Shown here one piece after another: positions 26,463 through 35,727 of a stretch of DNA of 64,000 nt (its first letter is position 1; every line of letters begins with the position of its first letter). This DNA is from Thioclava sp. GXIMD4216. GTDB taxonomy: Bacteria > Pseudomonadota > Alphaproteobacteria > Rhodobacterales > Rhodobacteraceae. The stretch is taken from assembly GCF_037949285.1 (NCBI RefSeq), contig NZ_CP149926.1, forward strand, positions 434,001 through 498,000. The letters are read 5' to 3'. Made by a program: the position numbers and the translations under genes. A model generated the notes under the pieces. It was not told where the DNA came from. It saw nothing but the letters and a program-made list of their open reading frames with translations, and did no database searches.

Positions 26463-29099
26463 ATGGCAAAGCCGACCGTCACACCGATGATGGAACAATA
26501 TCTGGGGATCAAAGACGCCAATCCGGGGGCTTTGCTGTTCTACCGCATGGGCGATTTCTACGAGATGTTCTTTCAGGATGCGGTCGAGGCGGCTGCGGCG
26601 CTCGATATCGCGCTGACCAAGCGCGGCAGCCATGAGGGCGAAGAGATCCCGATGTGCGGCGTGCCCGTCCATGCCGCCGAGGGCTACCTGCTGACGCTGA
26701 TCCGTAAGGGATTTCGCGTGGCGATTGCCGAACAGCTCGAAGATCCCGCCGAGGCCAAGAAGCGCGGCTATAAATCGGTCGTCAAACGCGATGTCGTGCG
26801 GCTGGTCACCCCCGGCACCCTGACCGAGGAAAGCCTTCTGGAAGCGCGGCGCCACAATTTCCTTGCGGCCTATTCCGCCCTGCGGGATGAGGGCGCGCTG
26901 GCATGGGTCGATATCTCGACCGGTGAATTCCGTGTGATGGCCTGTGCGCCTACGCGTCTGGGACCGGAACTGGCCCGCCTGACACCACGCGAGGTGCTGG
27001 TGTCGGATAGCGGCGAAGAGGCCTTCCGCGAGGTGATCGAGGATGTGAGGGCCGCCGTGACCCCCTTGGCGCGGGCGGTGTTTGACAGTGCCTCGGGTGA
27101 ACAGAAGCTGCGCGATCTCTATCAGGTGGGCTCGCTTGAGGCCTTTGGCAGTTTCACCCGTGCCGAGCTTTCGGCCATGGGCGCGATTGTCGACTACCTC
27201 GACCTGACCCAACGCGGCAAACTGCCACTTCTGCGCCGCCCCCAGCGCGAAGAGGCAGGCACCATCGTGCAGATCGACGCCTCGACGCGGCGCAATCTGG
27301 AACTGACACAGGCTCTGTCAGGCGGGCGTGAAGGGTCTTTGCTGAACGTTATCGACCGCACTGTGACGGCGGGTGGGGCGCGTCTGCTGGAACGTCGCGT
27401 GGCGGCCCCCTCGCGCGATCTGGCGCAGATCCATGCCCGCCATGACACGGTGGCGTTTCTCGTGGAACAGACCCGTTTTACCGAAGACCTGCGGTCTGAT
27501 CTGAAGCGCTGCCCCGATATGGACCGCGCCCTGTCGCGGCTGGCGCTGGACCGCGGCGGCCCGCGCGATATGGCCGCGATCCGCAATGGCTTAGGTCAGG
27601 CGGGCGGGCTTTATGATGTGATCACAGGCTCTGAGGCTCCGCGTTTGTTACAGGATGCGGCGCAGGCACTACAGGGCCATGATGCGCTGGTGGCGCTGCT
27701 GGATGCCGCCCTGATTGCCGAGCCGCCGCTGCTGGCGCGTGATGGCGGGTTTATCGCGCAGGGCTATGATGAGGAACTCGACGAAACGCGCCGCCTGCGC
27801 GACGAGGGGCGCGGCGTGATTGCGGGTATGCAGGCCGGATTTGTCGAGGAAACCGGCATTTCGAGCCTGAAGATCAAGCATAACAACGTGCTGGGCTATT
27901 TCATCGAATGCACCTCGACCCATGCCGAGAAGATGCTGTCGCCGCCCCTGTCCGAGAAATTCATCCATCGTCAGACCACCGCCAATCAGGTGCGTTTCAC
28001 CACCGTAGAGCTGTCAGAGCTGGAAACGCGCATCCATAATGCCGGTGCGCGGGCGCTGGAGATCGAAAAGCGGCTCTATGACAGGCTGAAAGCCGCGATC
28101 ATGGATCAGGCAGGGCCGATCGGCGAAGCGTCGCGTGCGCTGGCCAAGATTGATCTGGGCTGTGCTTTTGCCGACCTGGCGCGCTCGGGTGACTGGGTCC
28201 GCCCCGAGATCGACAGCTCCCGCGCGTTTGAAATCACCGCAGGGCGGCATCCGGTGGTGGAACATGCGCTCAAGCGCTCGGGCACGCCGTTTATCGCCAA
28301 TGATTGCGGGCTGACCAAAGACAGCACGCCTGCGATCTGGCTGCTGACCGGCCCGAATATGGCGGGTAAATCGACCTTCCTGCGGCAGAATGCGATCATC
28401 GCGCTACTGGCGCAGGCGGGCAGCTTTGTGCCTGCGGAACGGGCGCATATCGGGCTGGTGAGCCAGCTGTTTTCCCGTGTGGGGGCCGCCGATGATCTGG
28501 CGCGGGGGCGCTCGACCTTCATGGTCGAGATGGTCGAAACCGCAGCGATCCTCAATCAGGCCGATGACCGTGCGCTGGTGATTTTGGACGAGATCGGGCG
28601 CGGCACCGCCACCTATGACGGGCTGTCGATTGCTTGGGCGGTGATGGAGCATCTACATGCCACCAACCGCTGCCGTGCCCTTTTTGCGACCCATTACCAC
28701 GAGATGACCGCGCTTTCCGCCAAATTGGACGGGGTGGAAAATGCGACCGTCAGCGTGAAGGAACATGCGGGCGATGTGATCTTCCTGCATGAGGTGAAGA
28801 AGGGTGCGGCAGACCGGTCCTACGGGGTGCAGGTCGCGCGCTTAGCGGGTCTGCCCGATAGCGTGGTATCACGCGCGAAATCGGTGCTGGATATGCTGGA
28901 AAAAGGCGACCGTGACAGCGGTGCCAAGAAACAGATGCTGATTGATGATCTGCCGCTTTTCGCCTCTGCGCCGCCGCCTGCGCCAGTGCCGCAAGGCCCC
29001 AGCCCGCTGGAAGAACGCCTGAGCGGGATCAATCCCGATGACCTGTCCCCGCGCGAGGCGCTACAGGCGCTTTATGAGCTGCGCGAGATGCTGAAATGA
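26463..29099 (+). CDS. mutS: DNA mismatch repair protein MutS
   Basis: Predicted 878 residues. The mismatch-reading Phe-x-Glu motif is present near residues 37-39 (MGDFYEMFF), the core and clamp lie in the middle, and the ATPase domain shows Walker A GPNMAGKST (near 630) and Walker B VILDEIGRGTATYDG. MutS recognises mispairs and recruits MutL. The C-terminal LSPREALQALYELREML is the usual dimer/tetramer helix. The start ATG follows GGGGGCAACCG. It diverges from maeB and converges on grpE. Confidence 0.97.
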   Translation: MAKPTVTPMMEQYLGIKDANPGALLFYRMGDFYEMFFQDAVEAAAALDIALTKRGSHEGEEIPMCGVPVHAAEGYLLTLIRKGFRVAIAEQLEDPAEAKKRGYKSVVKRDVVRLVTPGTLTEESLLEARRHNFLAAYSALRDEGALAWVDISTGEFRVMACAPTRLGPELARLTPREVLVSDSGEEAFREVIEDVRAAVTPLARAVFDSASGEQKLRDLYQVGSLEAFGSFTRAELSAMGAIVDYLDLTQRGKLPLLRRPQREEAGTIVQIDASTRRNLELTQALSGGREGSLLNVIDRTVTAGGARLLERRVAAPSRDLAQIHARHDTVAFLVEQTRFTEDLRSDLKRCPDMDRALSRLALDRGGPRDMAAIRNGLGQAGGLYDVITGSEAPRLLQDAAQALQGHDALVALLDAALIAEPPLLARDGGFIAQGYDEELDETRRLRDEGRGVIAGMQAGFVEETGISSLKIKHNNVLGYFIECTSTHAEKMLSPPLSEKFIHRQTTANQVRFTTVELSELETRIHNAGARALEIEKRLYDRLKAAIMDQAGPIGEASRALAKIDLGCAFADLARSGDWVRPEIDSSRAFEITAGRHPVVEHALKRSGTPFIANDCGLTKDSTPAIWLLTGPNMAGKSTFLRQNAIIALLAQAGSFVPAERAHIGLVSQLFSRVGAADDLARGRSTFMVEMVETAAILNQADDRALVILDEIGRGTATYDGLSIAWAVMEHLHATNRCRALFATHYHEMTALSAKLDGVENATVSVKEHAGDVIFLHEVKKGAADRSYGVQVARLAGLPDSVVSRAKSVLDMLEKGDRDSGAKKQMLIDDLPLFASAPPPAPVPQGPSPLEERLSGINPDDLSPREALQALYELREMLK

Positions 29100-29100
29100 C

Positions 29101-29124
29101 AAAGGGGGCCAAGCGGCCCCCTTT
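29101..29124. terminator. Bidirectional terminator between mutS and grpE
   Basis: A perfect 10-bp stem (AAAGGGGGCC / GGCCCCCTTT) with loop AAGC begins just after the mutS stop. A- and T-runs at its edges let it work on both strands, as expected between convergent genes. Confidence 0.8.
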
Positions 29125-29128
29125 TCAA

Positions 29129-29144
29129 TGCGTCACGTGAAACA
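29129..29144. promoter_or_regulatory. parS-like site (14/16), mutS-grpE gap
   Basis: TGCGTCACGTGAAACA keeps the central TCACGTGA and the right arm of parS, with two changes in the left arm. It lies between the terminator and the grpE stop, so it is not constrained by coding. Confidence 0.55.
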
Positions 29145-29699
29145 TCACTTCGGCGTCGAGCTGACACCGACCTTGGCCGGACGCAGCAGACGGTCGTGGA
29201 TCATAAAGCCCACATCCATCACCTGAATGATGTCGCCCGCCACGGTGTTCGGCACGGGGGCTTCGAACATCGCTTCGTGATGGGTCGGGTCGAATTTGTC
29301 ACCCACCTGCGGCGCGATCTGGTTGATACCGTGCTTTTCGAAGACGTTCAGCAACTCGCGCTGGGTCAGTTCGACGCCCTCGATCAGCGCCTCGGCTTTT
29401 TCGCGCAGCTCGTCCGAGATAGCGTTCAGCGCACGCTGCATATTGTCGAAAACCGGCAGCATGTCGCGGGCCAGACGCGACCCACCGTAATTTTCGGCAT
29501 CGCGGCGTTCTTTATCGGCACGCTTGCGCGAATTCTCGGCATCGGCCAATGCGCGCATCCAGCGGTCGCGCAGCTCGTCGCGTTCGGCACGCAGGGCTTC
29601 AAGCTCGCCCTCGCCTTCGTTCATGATGTCTTCGAACGTCTCGTCGAGATGAACCTGATCTTCGCTCATTTCGTCTTTTTTGTCGCTCATGCGTTTCAT
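29145..29699 (-). CDS. grpE: Nucleotide exchange factor GrpE
   Basis: Predicted 184 residues. The N-terminal acidic coiled coil (EDIMNEGEGELEALRAERDELRDRW...) is followed by the beta-sheet domain with the family signature (VGVSSTPK end, DPTHHEAMFE, GDIIQVMDVGFMIHDRLLRPAKV). GrpE releases ADP from DnaK in the heat-shock folding cycle. The start ATG overlaps the hrcA stop (ATGA); a second ATG three codons later is possible. dnaK and dnaJ are not adjacent. Confidence 0.95.
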   Translation of the reverse strand: MKRMSDKKDEMSEDQVHLDETFEDIMNEGEGELEALRAERDELRDRWMRALADAENSRKRADKERRDAENYGGSRLARDMLPVFDNMQRALNAISDELREKAEALIEGVELTQRELLNVFEKHGINQIAPQVGDKFDPTHHEAMFEAPVPNTVAGDIIQVMDVGFMIHDRLLRPAKVGVSSTPK

Positions 29700-30757
29700 C
29701 CTTTGCCCCGGCCCGACAGCATCCGCCCGACCAGTTGCGCTGTATAGTCCACGATCGGCACGATCCGCCCGTAATTCAGCCGTGTCGGGCCGATGACGCC
29801 AATCGCACCGATTATCTTTCGATCAGCGTTCATATAGGGACTTACCACCAGAGAGGAACCCGAAAGTGAAAAAAGCTTGTTCTCGGAGCCAATAAAAATG
29901 CGCACACCGTCCCCGTCCTGCGCCAGATCGAGAAATTCCGCGATGTCACGCTTGCGTTCCAGATCATCAAACAAGGTGCGGATACGGTCGAGATCGGAGA
30001 TCTGCTCCAGAAGATTCGACTGTCCGCGCACGATCAGGCGTTCGTAAGAGGTGCCCTTGTCCTCCCATTCGGCCAGCCCCTGCTCGACCAGATCAGCCGC
30101 CAGCGTGTCCAGCTCGGCACGGCGGTTTCTGATTTCATCGGCCATCACGTGGCGCAGCTCGGTCAGGGTGCGCCCCTCGGCCAGCGAGTTGATGAAATTC
30201 GCCGCCTCCCGTAGCGAGGATGGCGTCTGGCCGGGCGGCGGTGTGAAGACACGGTTTTCGACCTGACCATTGGCAAAAACCAGCACCACCAGCGCACGGT
30301 CGGGCGCAAGGCCCACAAATTCGATGTGTTTGATCGGCGCTTCCTGCTTGGGCGACAGAACAAGGCTCGCCCCATGCGTCATTCCCGACAGTGCCGAGCC
30401 GACGCGGTCCATCAGATTGCCTAGATCGGGATCATTGCCGCCAACGCTGGCATCCAGCGCCGCGCGGTCCTCGGCCCCCAATGTGCCGACCTCCATGAAA
30501 CCGTCGACAAACATCCGCAGCCCCATCTGCGTCGGCACCCGCCCCGCCGAAATATGCGGGCTGTCCAGCAGACCGAGGAATTCGAGATCGTTCATCACAT
30601 TGCGGATGGTTGCCGCCGAAAGCTTTTCGCTCATCATGCGGGTCAGGCTACGCGAGCCGACCGGATCGCCGGTTTCCAGATAGCCCTCGACCACGCGGCG
30701 GAATACCTCGCGCGAGCGGTCATTCAGCTCTGTCAGGGTCTGTTTTTGCTCTGTCAT
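29696..30757 (-). CDS. hrcA: Heat-inducible transcription repressor HrcA
   Basis: Predicted 353 residues. The N-terminal winged helix (SREVFRRVVEGYLETGDPVG then SRSLTRMMSEKLSAATIRN) binds CIRCE elements upstream of chaperonin genes, and the GAF-like regulatory domain carries MGLRMFVDGFMEVG and the C-terminal GAIGVIGPTRLNYGRIVP signature. HrcA is stabilised by GroEL. I placed the start at MTEQKQ, with AGGAG about 10 bases upstream. No CIRCE repeat was seen upstream of hrcA-grpE, so groESL is probably the target. Confidence 0.94.
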   Translation of the reverse strand: MTEQKQTLTELNDRSREVFRRVVEGYLETGDPVGSRSLTRMMSEKLSAATIRNVMNDLEFLGLLDSPHISAGRVPTQMGLRMFVDGFMEVGTLGAEDRAALDASVGGNDPDLGNLMDRVGSALSGMTHGASLVLSPKQEAPIKHIEFVGLAPDRALVVLVFANGQVENRVFTPPPGQTPSSLREAANFINSLAEGRTLTELRHVMADEIRNRRAELDTLAADLVEQGLAEWEDKGTSYERLIVRGQSNLLEQISDLDRIRTLFDDLERKRDIAEFLDLAQDGDGVRIFIGSENKLFSLSGSSLVVSPYMNADRKIIGAIGVIGPTRLNYGRIVPIVDYTAQLVGRMLSGRGKG

Positions 30758-30882
30758 GGTCTCAAAACTCCTGAGCCGCAGTAAACGGGTTGCGAGAGCG
30801 ATCGTCAATCTGTCCTGAGCCCTTGCATCATACGAGGAAGGCGCGCAAATGGGGCAGGACGATTTACACCAAAGGAGCGGAT

Positions 30883-31596
30883 ATGCGGCCCTCAGGACGG
30901 AACCTCAACGAAATGCGCAAGGTCACTATCGAGACCGGTGTTACCAAACATGCCGAAGGGTCCTGCCTGATCAAGGTGGGCGACACCCACGTGCTATGCA
31001 CCGCAACCATCGAAGACCGCGCGCCGTCGTTCCTGAAAAATACCGGTCTTGGCTGGGTAACGGCGGAATATGGCATGCTACCCCGCGCCACCCATTCGCG
31101 CACCCGTCGCGAGGCCGCCGCTGGCAAACAGGGTGGCCGCACCGTCGAGATCCAGCGCCTGATCGGTCGGGCCTTGCGTGCAGGGCTTGACCGGAGCGCC
31201 CTTGGCGAGCGGCAGATCGTGATTGACTGCGATGTCATTCAGGCCGATGGCGGCACGCGCTGCGCCTCGATCACCGGTGGCTGGGTGGCGCTGCGTCTTG
31301 CCACCAACAAACTGCTGGCCAAGGGGATCATCACCTCCGATCCGCTGATCGACCATGTGGCGGCTGTCTCCTGCGGGATCTATGCGGGCCAGAATGTCTG
31401 CGACCTCGATTATGCCGAGGATAGCGAGGCCGGTGTGGACGGCAATTTCATCATGACCGGCAAGGGTAAGCTGATCGAGGTACAAATGTCGGCAGAAGGC
31501 TCTACCTATACCCGCGATCAGATGAACCAGCTGATGGATCTTGCCGAAAGCGGGATTGCAGAACTGGTTGCCGCACAGAAGGACGCTATTGGATGA
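30883..31596 (+). CDS. rph: Ribonuclease PH
   Basis: Predicted 237 residues, normal for the family: [19 protein letters not shown] at the N-terminus, the phosphate-binding [20 protein letters not shown] region and the catalytic strand [20 protein letters not shown]. RNase PH trims the 3' ends of tRNA precursors using phosphate. AAAGGAG lies 6 bases upstream of the ATG. It diverges from hrcA and overlaps rdgB by 4 bases. Confidence 0.97.
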   Translation: MRPSGRNLNEMRKVTIETGVTKHAEGSCLIKVGDTHVLCTATIEDRAPSFLKNTGLGWVTAEYGMLPRATHSRTRREAAAGKQGGRTVEIQRLIGRALRAGLDRSALGERQIVIDCDVIQADGGTRCASITGGWVALRLATNKLLAKGIITSDPLIDHVAAVSCGIYAGQNVCDLDYAEDSEAGVDGNFIMTGKGKLIEVQMSAEGSTYTRDQMNQLMDLAESGIAELVAAQKDAIG

Positions 31597-32204
31597 GAAA
31601 ATTCACAGAGAAAAAACTGCTTGTCGCGACCCATAACGCCGGCAAGCTGGAAGAAATATCGGAACTTCTGAAACCCTATGGCATCGAATGCGTAGGTGCC
31701 GCCGAACTGGATCTTCCCGTGCCGGACGAGACGGAAACCACCTTTGTCGGCAATGCACGGATCAAGGCCCATGCCGCCGCCAAAGCCACCGGCCTGCCCG
31801 CGCTGTCGGACGATAGCGGCATCGAGGTGGATTGTCTGGGCGGGGCGCCCGGTGTCTATACCGCCGATTGGGCAGAGACCCCCAATGGCCGCGATTTCAA
31901 GATGGCGATGGAAAAGACATGGGCCGAGTGCGAAAAATCCGGCGCTGACCGGCCACGCACGGCCCGGTTCTGCTCGACCCTCGTTCTGGCATGGCCGGAC
32001 GGGCATGACGAGGTCTTCGAAGGCATCTGCGAGGGTCATCTTGTCTGGCCTATGCGCGGCGAACAGGGGCATGGCTATGACCCGATGTTCCAGCCGCAAG
32101 GCTCGAGCCATACCTTCGCCGAGATGAGCCACGAGCGCAAAAACCAGTTGTCGCATCGCGCGGCCGCCTTCAAGAAACTGACCGAGGCTTTCGAGCCTGC
32201 CTGA
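31593..32204 (+). CDS. rdgB: dITP/XTP pyrophosphatase (RdgB/HAM1)
   Basis: Predicted 203 residues. The nucleotide-binding N-terminus is [19 protein letters not shown], the acidic metal site is [21 protein letters not shown] with the following YTADWA, and the C-terminal [10 protein letters not shown] plus [10 protein letters not shown] is typical. It hydrolyses dITP, ITP and XTP and so keeps deaminated purines out of DNA. The ATG overlaps the rph stop (ATGA). Confidence 0.97.
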   Translation: MRKFTEKKLLVATHNAGKLEEISELLKPYGIECVGAAELDLPVPDETETTFVGNARIKAHAAAKATGLPALSDDSGIEVDCLGGAPGVYTADWAETPNGRDFKMAMEKTWAECEKSGADRPRTARFCSTLVLAWPDGHDEVFEGICEGHLVWPMRGEQGHGYDPMFQPQGSSHTFAEMSHERKNQLSHRAAAFKKLTEAFEPA

Positions 32205-32209
32205 CCTGT

Positions 32210-32225
32210 TGTGCCACGTGAAACA
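32210..32225. promoter_or_regulatory. parS-like site (14/16), rdgB-hemW gap
   Basis: TGTGCCACGTGAAACA has two changes from parS, both in the left arm. It sits inside a larger perfect hairpin, GTGCCACGTG-AAA-CACGTGGCAC (32211-32233), in the 48-base gap between rdgB and hemW, so it could also be an RNA structure. Confidence 0.5.
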
Positions 32226-32252
32226 CGTGGCACCCACCACCGGAGTGCGCCC

Positions 32253-33422
32253 ATGACGACTGCTATTGAAGATTGGCGCGCCGGAGGGTTCGGACTTTAC
32301 ATCCATTGGCCATTCTGCGCCGCAAAATGTCCCTATTGCGATTTCAATTCCCATGTCACGGCCTCTATCGACCAGAAAGTCTGGGCCGAGGCCTATCTAT
32401 CGGAAATCGACCGTCTCGCAGGTGAAACCGGGGGCCGTGTGCTGAACACGGTGTTTTTCGGTGGCGGCACGCCGTCGCTGATGGATCCGGATGTGGTTGA
32501 CGCCATTCTGACCCGCGTGCGCAAAAGCTGGCGCATGTCGAATGATCTCGAGATCACGCTGGAGGCGAACCCCACGAGCATCGAAGCGGGTCGCTTCAGA
32601 GCCTATTCCGAAGCGGGCGTTAACCGTGTGTCGATGGGCATGCAGGCCATGAACGATGCCGATCTGCGTAAACTGGGGCGGATGCATTCGGTTGCGGAAG
32701 GCCGCAAAGCCTTTGATATCGCGCGTTCCGTCTTTGATCGCGTGAGCTTCGATCTGATCTATGCACGACAAGACCAGACCCTGTCCGACTGGCGCAAAGA
32801 GCTCTCGGAGGCGCTGTCGATGGCGATTGACCACCTTTCGCTTTATCAACTGACAGTTGAGGAAGGCACTGTTTTCGGTGCACGGGCAGAGCGTGGACTT
32901 CTGAAGGGATTGCCCGATGATGACAGTGCTGCGGATATGTATCTGCTGACACAAGATATAGCGGAATCGGCCGGTTTTCCGGCCTATGAAGTGTCTAACC
33001 ATGCGAAAGAAGGCTCTGAAAGCCGGCATAACCTGATTTACTGGCGCTATGGTGACTATGCCGGTATCGGTCCAGGCGCACATGGTCGTTTGACCCATGA
33101 TGGGATCCGCCATGCGACGGACACCCTCAAACAACCCGGTGCATGGATAGATCAGGTCCGCAAAACGGGGTCTGGCGAGCTTTCCCGCGAGGCTCTGCCG
33201 CGCAGTGAGGAAGTGATTGAATTCCTGCTGTTCGGCATGCGGCTTCAGGAGGGTCTGGATGTGACACGCTACGAAGCACTAAGCGGCGCGCAACTGCCAC
33301 AGGATCGCATCGCCTATCTTGTCGATATCGGCATGTTAGAGACGGATCAAACGAAAATCCGCGCCACCCGTGAAGGTCGCGCGGTTCTCAATGCGGTTAT
33401 CCGTGAACTGATGCCGGATTAA
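32253..33422 (+). CDS. hemW: Radical-SAM haem chaperone HemW
   Basis: Predicted 389 residues. The radical SAM cluster motif is CAAKCPYCDF (CxxxCxxC with the following Cys of the HemW type), near residue 24; GGGTPSLM and the C-terminal HemN_C domain (EVIEFLLFGMRLQEGLD) follow. HemW proteins bind haem and deliver it rather than oxidising coproporphyrinogen, although they were long annotated as oxygen-independent oxidases. The ATG has GGAG about 9 bases upstream. The stop codon overlaps that of convergent parB by 2-4 bases. Confidence 0.93.
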   Translation: MTTAIEDWRAGGFGLYIHWPFCAAKCPYCDFNSHVTASIDQKVWAEAYLSEIDRLAGETGGRVLNTVFFGGGTPSLMDPDVVDAILTRVRKSWRMSNDLEITLEANPTSIEAGRFRAYSEAGVNRVSMGMQAMNDADLRKLGRMHSVAEGRKAFDIARSVFDRVSFDLIYARQDQTLSDWRKELSEALSMAIDHLSLYQLTVEEGTVFGARAERGLLKGLPDDDSAADMYLLTQDIAESAGFPAYEVSNHAKEGSESRHNLIYWRYGDYAGIGPGAHGRLTHDGIRHATDTLKQPGAWIDQVRKTGSGELSREALPRSEEVIEFLLFGMRLQEGLDVTRYEALSGAQLPQDRIAYLVDIGMLETDQTKIRATREGRAVLNAVIRELMPD

Positions 33423-34300
33423 AGTTTTGTCAGCATCTGACAGATTGCATCAAGCTGCTCGAGATCTTTATAGCTGAGAACAACCGTCCCGCCCTCTTCG
33501 CCTCTATGATTGATCTCGACCTTCATGCCGATTGTCGCGGAAAGATCGGCTTCCAGCGCACGAGTATCCGCATCCTTTTCAATCACAGGGCGGTTTTTCG
33601 GCTTTTTCTCGGCTGTCGGAGACTTGGCCTTACGCTCGACTTCGCGAACCGAAAGACCTTTTGACACCGCTTCTTTCGCCAAACCGATCGGATCGTCGGC
33701 GGTAATCATTGCGCGCGCATGACCGGCGGTCAGACGCCCGTCGCGCAAATATTCCTGAACTTCGTCGGGCAGATTGAGAAGGCGCAAAAGATTCGCAATA
33801 TGGCTGCGGCTTTTCGAAAGAGCCTCGGCCACCTTTTCCTGCGTATGACCGAAACGATCCATCAACTGGCGATAGCTCAGCGCCTCTTCCAGAGGATTGA
33901 GGTCTGCACGCTGAATGTTCTCGATAATGGCGACTTCAAGAACTTCGGTGTCGTTGAAATCCCGAATAATGACCGGAAGCTCGTGCAACTGCGCCAGTTG
34001 CGACGCCCGCCAGCGGCGTTCCCCCGCAACGATCTCGTACATATCGCTTTTAGAAGGATGCACCCTGACGATGAGCGGCTGAATGACACCCTTCTCACGA
34101 ATAGAATCCGCCAGCTCCTGAAGCGCCTGCTCGTCGAAATGACGGCGCGGCTGTTCGGGATTGGGTTCGATCTTCTCGATCGGGATGAAACTTTCGGGAC
34201 GACGCGGCACCGTATTATCCTGGTTCGGTTCAATATTTACATCAGCCATCAGGGCACTCAATCCGCGCCCCAACCCCCGGCGTTCAGGCTTCTTGCTCAT
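33419..34300 (-). CDS. parB: Chromosome-partitioning protein ParB
   Basis: Predicted 293 residues. The N-terminal GLGRGLSALMAD leads into the CTPase domain with IEPNPEQPRRHFD and GERRWRASQLA, then the helix-turn-helix that reads parS (TQEKVAEALSKSRSHIANLLRLL) and a C-terminal dimer domain. ParB loads on parS palindromes and spreads as a CTP-dependent clamp, moving sister origins with ParA. The start overlaps the parA end by 17 bases. Two perfect parS sites lie in the two genes just upstream. Confidence 0.97.
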   Translation of the reverse strand: MSKKPERRGLGRGLSALMADVNIEPNQDNTVPRRPESFIPIEKIEPNPEQPRRHFDEQALQELADSIREKGVIQPLIVRVHPSKSDMYEIVAGERRWRASQLAQLHELPVIIRDFNDTEVLEVAIIENIQRADLNPLEEALSYRQLMDRFGHTQEKVAEALSKSRSHIANLLRLLNLPDEVQEYLRDGRLTAGHARAMITADDPIGLAKEAVSKGLSVREVERKAKSPTAEKKPKNRPVIEKDADTRALEADLSATIGMKVEINHRGEEGGTVVLSYKDLEQLDAICQMLTKL

Positions 34301-35117
34301 GTGCCCCCCTGCGATTTGCGCCTTCGTGGCGCTCCAATAATTCTTTTGCAAGAGCACGATAGGCTTTCGCCCCGCGTGACCCGCTATCATAATGCAAAAC
34401 GGATTGCGCATAAGACGGCGCTTCAGAGATCCGGACATTGCGCGGAATCATCGTTTTGAAGACGATTTCGCCCAAAGTCGCCCGTGCATCGGCTTCGACC
34501 AGCTGCGAGAGGTTGTTACGGACATCATACATGGTGAGAACGACCCCCTCGATGCGCAAATTCGGGTTCGCGCCCTGCCGCACCTCTCGAACACTCAGCA
34601 TCAGCTGCGATAGACCCTCAAGTGCGAAAAATTCGGCCTGAAGCGGCACAAGCACGGAATCTGCTGCCACCATCGCATTAACCGTCAGAAGACTTAAGGA
34701 CGGCGGGCAATCAATCAGGATATAATCCAGTTCAAGATCATTGATGTCTTCGGAACGTAGCGCCTTCTGAAGCAGGAAGCTGCGCTGATCGGCATCATGG
34801 AGTTCCATATCGGCAGAGGCCAGATCAGTTGTTGCAGGACTGAGCCACAGGCCGTCCCATTGCGTTTTGACAACAATATCACCAACGTCTGCCTCCCCCG
34901 TCAGCAGATCATAGGTGCTGTAATCACGATCTTCGAGTTCCAACCCAAGCCCGGTCGATGCGTTTCCCTGCGGATCAAGATCAACCACAAGAACACGGCA
35001 GCCCTGCTCGATCAGTGCGCTGGCAAGGTTGATCGCCGTAGTGGTTTTTCCTACGCCACCCTTCTGGTTGGTCACCGCAATAATACGCGGCGCCTTTATC
35101 AAGGAACGGTCAGACAC
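34284..35117 (-). CDS. parA: Chromosome-partitioning ATPase ParA
   Basis: Predicted 277 residues starting at GTG with AGGAG 6 bases upstream. The deviant Walker A is NQKGGVGKTTTAINLA (residues 17-32), Walker A' is VLVVDLDPQGNASTG and Walker B is YILIDCPPSLSLLT. ATP-bound ParA dimers coat the nucleoid and pull ParB-parS complexes. It lies between rsmG (8-base overlap) and parB, the conserved origin-proximal arrangement. Confidence 0.97.
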   Translation of the reverse strand: MSDRSLIKAPRIIAVTNQKGGVGKTTTAINLASALIEQGCRVLVVDLDPQGNASTGLGLELEDRDYSTYDLLTGEADVGDIVVKTQWDGLWLSPATTDLASADMELHDADQRSFLLQKALRSEDINDLELDYILIDCPPSLSLLTVNAMVAADSVLVPLQAEFFALEGLSQLMLSVREVRQGANPNLRIEGVVLTMYDVRNNLSQLVEADARATLGEIVFKTMIPRNVRISEAPSYAQSVLHYDSGSRGAKAYRALAKELLERHEGANRRGAHEQEA

Positions 35118-35718
35118 GCTCTGCTCCTGAGATTTTTAGTATTGTTGCATCTGGATCTGTGTTGCTTCTAAAAGCTTCATATTTGAAGGTCCATGACTTT
35201 TGCGCCTCGAGCACTTCACTTTTCCAATTCACCCCTTTCGGGAAAAGGAAAATAGCATTTTCACGCTGGTGGTAGGTTGAGAAGTCAAGAAGCATGTCAA
35301 GGGCAGCCAAGGCCCGCGCTGAAATAACATCGGCTTGTAACGAAGGGATATCCAGAATTCTCTGGCTGTGAACCTGCGCCGAAATAGACAACTCGCGAAT
35401 GCAAGTCATCAGAAATGCGCATTTGCGCTGATCGCTCTCAACAAGATGCACCTGAGCTGCCGGATTATGTTGGGCCGCCAAAATTGCCACAACTATCCCC
35501 GGTAGACCGCCGCCAGATCCCAAATCGACCCAGCGCTTCCATGATAGCGTCGGGTCATAAATTTGAATAGAATCTGCCAGATGCCGTTTCTGAAACTGCG
35601 ATATCGTCGATTTCGCCACAAGATTGATCGCAGGATTCCACTTTTTGACCAGCGCTTCATAAATTTCGAAACGCTCGATTGTTTCACGTGAAACATCAAT
35701 GAGGAAATTAGGCTCCAT
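35110..35718 (-). CDS. rsmG: 16S rRNA (guanine-N7)-methyltransferase RsmG (GidB)
   Basis: Predicted 202 residues. The SAM-binding motif is VDLGSGGGLPGIVVAIL and the acidic strand is VHLVESDQRKCAFL; the second part has ISARALAALDMLL as usual. RsmG makes m7G at G527 of 16S rRNA. The N-terminal codons for DVSRETI spell out a perfect parS site (35680-35695), a coding and binding overlap that is widespread in this gene. Confidence 0.96.
   Translation of the reverse strand: MEPNFLIDVSRETIERFEIYEALVKKWNPAINLVAKSTISQFQKRHLADSIQIYDPTLSWKRWVDLGSGGGLPGIVVAILAAQHNPAAQVHLVESDQRKCAFLMTCIRELSISAQVHSQRILDIPSLQADVISARALAALDMLLDFSTYHQRENAIFLFPKGVNWKSEVLEAQKSWTFKYEAFRSNTDPDATILKISGAERV
35680..35695. promoter_or_regulatory. 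Perfect parS site in the rsmG start region
   Basis: TGTTTCACGTGAAACA is an exact match to the consensus 16-bp parS palindrome. It lies 0.6-1.4 kb from the parA start and 2.3 kb from parB, on the side towards the origin. Confidence 0.92.
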
Positions 35719-35727
35719 AGCTGCGCC

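Noticed and set aside
30758..30882. CIRCE element between hrcA and rph
   Set aside because: The TTAGCACTC-N9-GAGTGCTAA inverted repeat was looked for and not found in either orientation.
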